From Mesorhizobium sp. SOD10 (GTDB lineage: Bacteria; Pseudomonadota; Alphaproteobacteria; Rhizobiales; Rhizobiaceae): 64,000 bases of DNA. Positions 59,376 to 64,000 of this stretch are shown here, in pieces; within the stretch, counting starts at the first letter, position 1, and each line of letters opens with the position of its first letter. Location of the stretch: NCBI GenBank assembly GCA_000824805.1, contig CCNA01000005.1, positions 1 to 64,000 on the forward strand, written 5' to 3'. The notes beneath the pieces were generated by a model. That model searched no databases. It was not told where the DNA came from and saw only the letters and a list, made by a program, of their open reading frames with translations. The position numbers and the translations under genes were made by a program.

Positions 59376-60002
59376 ATGACCGATCTCCCCCTTCTCTCCG
59401 CCGTCGAAGCGCGCGTGCTGGGCTCGCTGATCGAGAAGAAGGAGCTGACGCCGGACGTCTATCCGCTGACGCTCAACGGCGCGCATCAGGCCGCCAACCA
59501 GAAGACGGCGCGCGAGCCGGTGATGGCGCTGGAGCTGACGGAGGTCCGGCGGGCGCTGAGCACGCTCGAGCAGAAAGGCCTGGTGCGCCAGGCCTTCGCT
59601 TCGCGCGTCGAGCGCTACGAGCATTTGATGGCGCAGCGCTTTTCGCTGACCACGCCGCAGATCGCCGTCGTCGGCCTCTTGCTCCTGCGCGGCGCGCAGA
59701 CGGCGCATGAATTGCTCGCCCGTTCGGAGCGCATGACGCGCTTTGCCTCGATCGAGGAGCTTCGCGACAATCTCGATTTGATGATCGGCCGCCGGCCGCC
59801 GCTGATCCAGCTGCTCGAACGCGCGCCCGGGCAGCGCGAGGAGCGCTATGTGCATCTCTTGAGCGGGCCGGTGGACGCAGCCGCGGTGGCGGCGCCTTGG
59901 CAGCCGCCGGCGTCGGCAGACTCCGACCTTGAAGCGCGGGTCAAGACGCTGGAGGATGAAGTCGCGGCATTGCGGGCGAAGATCGAGGGGCTGGGCGGCT
60001 AG
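59376..60002 (+). CDS. yceH: YceH/DUF480 family winged-helix protein
   Basis: A 208-residue protein: LSAVEARVLGSLIEKKELTPDVYPLTLNGAHQAANQKT and ALSTLEQKGLVRQ in the first winged helix, and TTPQIAVVGLLLLRGAQTAHEL in the second; a coiled-coil at the C-terminus (LEARVKTLEDEVAALRAKIEG). The UPF0502 family has tandem winged-helix folds and no established function. The ATG at 59376 is preferred to an earlier in-frame codon, as the family starts with this region. Confidence 0.88.
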   Translation: MTDLPLLSAVEARVLGSLIEKKELTPDVYPLTLNGAHQAANQKTAREPVMALELTEVRRALSTLEQKGLVRQAFASRVERYEHLMAQRFSLTTPQIAVVGLLLLRGAQTAHELLARSERMTRFASIEELRDNLDLMIGRRPPLIQLLERAPGQREERYVHLLSGPVDAAAVAAPWQPPASADSDLEARVKTLEDEVAALRAKIEGLGG

Positions 60003-60031
60003 CCACTACGGGAAATGTCGGCGGGACAGCG

Positions 60032-60192
60032 CCCCCCTCTGTCCTGCCGGACATCTCCCCCTCCAGGGGGGAGATTGGCAGTTCCGGCGCCGACGCCCTT
60101 CTTTCACCGGCGATTGGCGAAAGCCAACGCGACATCCGATCTCCCCCTTAAGAGGCCTTGAGAGGGAGATGCCCGGCAGGGCAGAGAGGGGG
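60032..60192. repeat. MITE-like palindromic repeat, family A, copy 5
   Basis: Left end CCCCCCTCTGTCCTGCCGG and right end CCGGCAGGGCAGAGAGGGGG, with a GGAGATTGGCAG segment shared with copies 1 and 4. Between yceH and the OsmC gene, only 150 bases from yceH. Confidence 0.86.
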
Positions 60193-60220
60193 CGAAGGAT
60201 CGCTGCCCCCGCAATCTGCA

Positions 60221-60646
60221 TCACCCCAACCGTGCATCCAGCGACACCTTGATCGCCCCCAGTGCCTTCGACACCGGGCATTCGGCCTTCGCCTTCTCGG
60301 CCAGTTCCTTGAACTTCGCCGCGTCGATGCCCGGCACCTTGCCGACCAGGGTTATGGCGCTGCCGGTGATGCCGGTGCCGGGCACCAGCGTCACCGCCGC
60401 CTTGGCGTCGAGCTCGGCGGCGGGTGTGCCGTTTTCGGCGAGGAAGTGCGACAGCTGCATGGCGTAGCAGCCGGCATGGGCCGCGGCGATCAGCTCTTCC
60501 GGATTGGTGCCGGATTTGCCGCTCTCGTCCTCGAAGCGCGCCTTGAACGAGTAGGGCGTGCCCTTCAAGGTCCCGCTTTGCGTGTCCAGCGTGCCGTTGC
60601 CTTCCTTCAGATTGCCTTTCCAGACGGCGTTTGCGGTGCGGTCCAT
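60221..60646 (-). CDS. osmC: OsmC-family peroxiredoxin
   Basis: A 141-residue OsmC/Ohr-fold protein. Two cysteines are visible: Cys60 in AAAHAGCYAM and Cys123 in ECPVSKALG, plus SGTNPEELIA. OsmC proteins reduce organic hydroperoxides and are often induced under osmotic or oxidative stress. It belongs to the OsmC branch, separate from Ohr at 46352. The ATG at 60646 is chosen as the longer frame is basic and not family-like. Confidence 0.9.
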   Translation of the reverse strand: MDRTANAVWKGNLKEGNGTLDTQSGTLKGTPYSFKARFEDESGKSGTNPEELIAAAHAGCYAMQLSHFLAENGTPAAELDAKAAVTLVPGTGITGSAITLVGKVPGIDAAKFKELAEKAKAECPVSKALGAIKVSLDARLG

Positions 60647-60738
60647 GGAGTCCTCCTGCCTTGTCGGGGTTTTCGCCGGCGGGCGCCGGCGCTCGCGGTG
60701 ACTATAGCGCGGGCGCGGCGGAAGACCATCCACGGTGT

Positions 60739-60775
60739 GCTGATATTCGGGTGAGGTCGGCCTGATCAGAAATGC
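60739..60775. repeat. Left end of family B palindromic repeat
   Basis: It begins GTGCTGATATTCGGGTGAGG and ends after TCAGAAATGCC; no right half is found. It lies between osmC and the small gene at 60899. Confidence 0.5.
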
Positions 60776-60898
60776 CTCCCGCCAGCCCTGGGCAGCGCCG
60801 CGGCAAAATTCTCGAAAATAGGCGCGCAGAAATGTCGGCTTCCGGGCCGCTGGACCGTCCTGCGGGCGGCCAATGAGTTACGGCCGAAGGAGGTCAGG

Positions 60899-61120
60899 AT
60901 GGACAATCTGTTTTTCGCAATCTGGAGGCGCCCCGGCCGAAAGGTCCAGCGGCCGGAGGATTTCTGGCTGGATCCGCCGCCACTCGGCTTCGGCCGGCTG
61001 ATGGCGGTCGTGGCCATTATCGGGGTCGGGGTATGCTTGCTCGACTATACGGCGGCCACCAGAGGTAAGGCTGACAGCGTCGCTGTCGCCTCCTATGGTT
61101 CATCACAGGAAGGGAACTAA
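60899..61120 (+). CDS. Small single-pass membrane protein of unknown function
   Basis: A 73-residue protein with charged N-terminus (MDNLFFAIWRRPGRKVQRPE), one hydrophobic helix (residues 34-50, LMAVVAIIGVGVCLL) and a hydrophilic C-terminus. The start ATG at 60899 has a GGAGGTCAGG ribosome site. No family was recognised. It ends one base before the DGPF gene start, so the two are probably co-transcribed. Confidence 0.55.
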   Translation: MDNLFFAIWRRPGRKVQRPEDFWLDPPPLGFGRLMAVVAIIGVGVCLLDYTAATRGKADSVAVASYGSSQEGN

Positions 61121-61121
61121 T

Positions 61122-61478
61122 ATGAAATATGTGCTGCTGGTCTACGGTGAGGAGAAGGACCTCTTCGCGCTTAGCCCGCAGGAATCGGCCAAGCTCGATG
61201 CCGATTCGCTGGCCTATGACAGGGAACTGGAGGGACAGGGCAAGCTGATCGTCGCCCAGGCGCTGCAGCCGGTGAAGATGTCGAAATCGCTCAGGCGGCG
61301 CAAAGGCAAGCGGCTGGTGACCGACGGCCCCTTCGCCGAAACCAAGGAGCAATTGCTGGGCTTCCTCATGGTCGAGGCGGCGGATATCGATGAGGCGCTG
61401 GCAATCGCCGACCGCGTTCCGTTGGCCGAGCGCGGCACTGTCGAGGTCAGGGCGATCTACGACATACCAGGGTCATGA
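61122..61478 (+). CDS. YCII/DGPF-domain protein
   Basis: A 118-residue protein with the DGPF motif: KYVLLVYGEEKDLF, LRRRKGKRLVTDGPFAETKEQLLGF, and ADRVPLAERGTVEVRAIYDI. The YCII-like fold is a dimeric ferredoxin-like barrel of uncertain activity, and such genes often sit beside ECF sigma factors, but none is seen here. ATG at 61122 after AGGGAAC; an earlier ATG at 61095 would add nine residues. Confidence 0.82.
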   Translation: MKYVLLVYGEEKDLFALSPQESAKLDADSLAYDRELEGQGKLIVAQALQPVKMSKSLRRRKGKRLVTDGPFAETKEQLLGFLMVEAADIDEALAIADRVPLAERGTVEVRAIYDIPGS

Positions 61479-61592
61479 CGGCGGCGTATAATGACGGCGT
61501 ATACTTTGGGATTTGTTCATCGTCGCGATTGTCGCTTGTTGAAGCGATGCCGCACTTCTCCTATCGTTGCCCGGATTTCGGGGGAATTCGGC

Positions 61593-62123
61593 ATGCCTTT
61601 CCTGATCGCTTTGCTTGGCGTGCTCGGCGCGGCTGCCTTCTGGTGGTATCGGCTGAAGGCGATGAATGAGGCGGCGAACGAGGTCGCCGATGTCATCGGA
61701 CGCGTGCAAGGTAACATTCGCCGGAAGAAGCTGCGCAAGCAGGCAGCACTTTCGCCACTGACGGCGATCGACGATCCGGTGGTAGCGGCTGCGACGCTGA
61801 TCACCGCGATCGTTGCCGAGCATGGCCCGATCCTGCCGCAGCGCGAAGGCATCATCCGCGAGGTGATCGCGCAAATCGCGGAAAATCCGACGAAAACCGA
61901 CGAGGCGGTCGTCTACGGCAAATGGGCCACCGCGCAGATCGACGACACGACCATCGTCATCGACAAGCTGGCGCCGTTCCTGCGCGAGCGTCTCGATCCG
62001 CATGAGCGCGACGACCTGCTCAGGATGCTCAACCGCGTCGCTCAAGGCGGCGAGCAGAGTCTCAGGATCGCCGACCAGCGGATGCTGAGGCTGCGACAGA
62101 AGCTGGGCTTCGAGGTGAACTGA
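61593..62123 (+). CDS. Conserved hypothetical membrane-anchored protein
   Basis: A 176-residue protein with an N-terminal helix (MPFLIALLGVLGAAAFWWYR), a basic segment with KLRKQ and a mostly helical soluble domain: DDPVVAAATLITAIVAEHGPI and RDDLLRMLNRVAQGG. The length and the AEHG stretch suggest a TerB-like helical fold, but this is tentative. A signal anchor places the domain on one side of the inner membrane. ATG at 61593 chosen. Confidence 0.6.
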   Translation: MPFLIALLGVLGAAAFWWYRLKAMNEAANEVADVIGRVQGNIRRKKLRKQAALSPLTAIDDPVVAAATLITAIVAEHGPILPQREGIIREVIAQIAENPTKTDEAVVYGKWATAQIDDTTIVIDKLAPFLRERLDPHERDDLLRMLNRVAQGGEQSLRIADQRMLRLRQKLGFEVN

Positions 62124-62222
62124 ATTGAAACAGCGACGATCGGATCGCCTGCCTTCGTGATTGGCCGAAAGCCCTCGCGCTCCGCCCGTGGATGACGATG
62201 TTGAATGGCTTACGCCAATCGT

Positions 62223-63500
62223 TCAGATCGCCTCCCCCTTCAGCAGCCTTGGCGTGTCGCTGGAAAGACCTGAGGCCTGGCGGATGAAGAAATCCTTGAG
62301 CCTGGGCATGCGCTCGACCAGGCCGAGGCCGAGATCGCGCACGGCGCGCAGCGGGCCGATGTCGTTTGAGAATAGCCGGTTCAAGACATCGGTGGTGACA
62401 CCCATCTGCAGCGTGTCGAAGCGGCGCCATTGCTGGTAGCGTTCGAGCACGTCGAGCGCGCCGATGTCCTGGCCGAGCCGATCGGCCTCGACCACCACTT
62501 CGGCGAGCGCCGCGACGTCCTTGAAGCCGAGATTGAGGCCCTGGCCGGCGATCGGGTGGATGCCGTGCGCGGCGTCGCCGGCGAGCGCGATGCGCGGCGC
62601 GACGAAGGCGCGGGCGAGCGTCAGGCCGAGCGGCCAGGCGCGCGGCTTGTCGGCAACGCGGATCTCGCCGAGCTTCAGGCCGAAGCGCTGCTCCAGATCG
62701 TGCTCGAAGACGAACTCGTCGCCCTCGACCAGCGCCTTGGCGTCTTCCGTGCGCTCCACCCAGACGATCGACGAGCGGTTGGTGCCGTCCTTGTCCGGCT
62801 TCAGCGGCAGCGTGGCGAAAGGACCGGCAGGGAGGAAATGCTCCTCGGCGCGGCCATTGTGCGGACGCTCATGCGCGACCGTGCAGACAATGCCGGACTG
62901 GCCGTATTCCCATTTCACCGTCTTGATGCCAGCCATGTCGCGCAATTTCGAATTGACGCCGTCGGCGGCAACCAGCAGCCGCGCCTTGAGCGTCGCGCCG
63001 TCTGCCAGATGCACGGTGATGCCGGCGCCGTTCACATCGAAGGCGCTGACCGCCATGCCTTCGATGATGTCGATGCCGAGCTTTTCGGCGCGGCGGCGCA
63101 GCGCGCCGTTCAGGTCGCGGTTGGCGACCATGTGGGCGAAAGGCTCGCCGGGGGCCACCTCGCCGTCGAAGGTCAAGAACACCGGACGCACCGGGTCGGC
63201 GGCGCGCGAGTCGGTGATGATCATCTCGGTGATCGCCTGCGCCTCCGGCGCGATCTCTTCCCAGACGCCGAGCTGATCCAGCATGCGGCTGGCCGCCGCC
63301 GCGATGGCCGAAGCGCGGCCGTCCTTCTCCCAGACGCCGGCGGGGGCGGCATCGACGATGGCGACGGCGAGGCCCGGCCGCGCCTGCTTCAGCGACACGG
63401 CCGCGGTGAGGCCGACATAGCCGGCGCCGGCGATGAGCACGTCGAGCGGCGCCTCGCGGCCCTCGTTCGCCCCCGCTTCCCTCGGCCTGCGGTCGACCAT
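62223..63500 (-). CDS. UbiH/UbiF-family FAD-dependent hydroxylase (ubiquinone-type)
   Basis: A 425-residue flavoprotein monooxygenase: GAGYVGLTAAVSLKQ FAD loop, DG motif VAADGVNSKLRDMAGI and the second FAD motif GDAAHGIHPIAGQGLNLGFKD, which is the UbiH/F/I signature. It likely hydroxylates a ring position in ubiquinone synthesis using NAD(P)H and O2. Which ring carbon is not known from sequence. It is divergent from tesB. The start ATG at 63500 includes a 19-residue leader before the FAD loop. Confidence 0.88.
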   Translation of the reverse strand: MVDRRPREAGANEGREAPLDVLIAGAGYVGLTAAVSLKQARPGLAVAIVDAAPAGVWEKDGRASAIAAAASRMLDQLGVWEEIAPEAQAITEMIITDSRAADPVRPVFLTFDGEVAPGEPFAHMVANRDLNGALRRRAEKLGIDIIEGMAVSAFDVNGAGITVHLADGATLKARLLVAADGVNSKLRDMAGIKTVKWEYGQSGIVCTVAHERPHNGRAEEHFLPAGPFATLPLKPDKDGTNRSSIVWVERTEDAKALVEGDEFVFEHDLEQRFGLKLGEIRVADKPRAWPLGLTLARAFVAPRIALAGDAAHGIHPIAGQGLNLGFKDVAALAEVVVEADRLGQDIGALDVLERYQQWRRFDTLQMGVTTDVLNRLFSNDIGPLRAVRDLGLGLVERMPRLKDFFIRQASGLSSDTPRLLKGEAI

Positions 63501-63603
63501 GGCATCATCCTTTCATGGCTTCGGCCGGCTGCCGTTTGCGGCCTTGACTGCCTGCGCGTCCTGTCCGAAACCGGCCATGGCACATCCTTGAAGGATTTCA
63601 AAC

Positions 63604-64000
63604 ATGACCGCGGCCGTGGACGAGCTTCTCGACATTCTCGACCTCGAGCAGCTCGAACACAATCTGTATCGTGGTCGCAGCCCCAAGGTCGACTGGCAGC
63701 GGGTCTTCGGCGGGCAGACCATCGCCCAGGCGCTGGTCGCCGCGCAGCGCACCGTCGAGCCGGAGCGCCACGTGCATTCGCTGCACGGCTATTTCATGCG
63801 GCCCGGCGACACCAAGCTGCCGATCGTCTACGAGGTCGACCGCATCCGCGACGGCGGCTCCTTCACCACGCGCCGGGTCGTGGCGATCCAACACGGACAG
63901 GCAATCTTCTCGCTGGAGGCGTCTTTCCAGCAGGACGAGGTCGGGCTCGAGCATCAGCTGCCGATGCCGCGCGACGTGCCGGCGCCCGACACGCTGCTCA
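63604..64000 (+). CDS. tesB: Acyl-CoA thioesterase II (5' part)
   Basis: The gene begins with ATG at 63604 and runs off the window; 132 residues are visible. The first hotdog domain shows RVFGGQTIAQALVAAQRTV and HVHSLHGYFMRPGDTKLPIVYEVDRIRDGGSFTTRR, both typical of TesB. It hydrolyses long-chain acyl-CoA. The second domain lies outside the window. It is divergent from the UbiH-like gene. Confidence 0.9.
   Translation, partial: MTAAVDELLDILDLEQLEHNLYRGRSPKVDWQRVFGGQTIAQALVAAQRTVEPERHVHSLHGYFMRPGDTKLPIVYEVDRIRDGGSFTTRRVVAIQHGQAIFSLEASFQQDEVGLEHQLPMPRDVPAPDTLL

Overview
The window reads as chromosomal core sequence from a high-GC alphaproteobacterium of the Hyphomicrobiales, most likely Mesorhizobium or a close relative. 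This is inferred from the gene set (DUF2794, DUF1223, DUF3052, DUF1127, DUF1328), from the order mdh-sucC-sucD-sucA-sucB-lpdA and sdhC-D-A-B, and from many short palindromic intergenic repeats of the rhizobial type. No rRNA, tRNA, IS transposase, phage module or CRISPR array was seen. Coding density is high, and most long open frames opposite the real genes are GC-driven shadows.

Layout. 0.1-9.7 kb: pterin dehydratase, low-molecular-weight phosphatase, 2'-5' RNA ligase, a secreted SGNH esterase divergent from a YbbA/YbbP-type ABC exporter, a Bax-inhibitor-1 protein, two acetyltransferases, DUF2794 and DUF1223 proteins. 9.9-16.3 kb: a ceramidase-like membrane protein, aconitase, and a cytochrome c maturation cluster ccmA-ccmB-ccmD-ccmG that lacks ccmC. 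16.5-28 kb: an SMP-30 hydrolase, a tautomerase, a frameshifted FMN reductase, IspZ/YciB, FtsY, MtaB, DapF, an MBL-fold hydrolase, an Inh-type lipoprotein and ZapE. 28.2-40.2 kb: the TCA block mdh, sucC, (cupin, DUF1579), sucD, sucA, sucB, (DUF4241, secreted protein, SDR), lpdA. 40.4-47.3 kb: TraB/GumN protein, XerC, rimM-trmD, a TauE/SafE permease, rplS and the ohr-ohrR peroxide pair. 47.4-54.2 kb: an amino-acid ABC importer, a methyltransferase, leuC and a diguanylate cyclase. 54.5-64 kb: a lipoprotein, sdhC-D-A-(DUF3052)-B, YceH, OsmC, small proteins, a UbiH-type hydroxylase and the 5' part of tesB.

The central theme is respiration and carbon metabolism. Aconitase, 2-oxoglutarate dehydrogenase (SucA, SucB and the E3 LpdA), succinyl-CoA synthetase, succinate dehydrogenase and malate dehydrogenase together cover much of the TCA cycle. 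Cytochrome c maturation and a ubiquinone-type hydroxylase serve the electron transport chain.

The most unusual points are these. (1) TrmD appears to be fused in frame at its C-terminus to a KTSC domain, with different base composition and a break in the usual trmD-rplS adjacency. (2) Three hairpin-like elements are built from inverted arrays of tandem 7- or 8-base units at gene 3' ends; one supplies the same C-terminal residues (ELKN) and the stop codon to both converging genes. (3) Palindromic elements sit in frame inside two proteins, FtsY and the YbbP-like permease. (4) Several families of dispersed palindromic repeats are present. (5) ccmC is missing from the ccm cluster. (6) An orphan intrinsic terminator suggests an unannotated small RNA near 8.2 kb.
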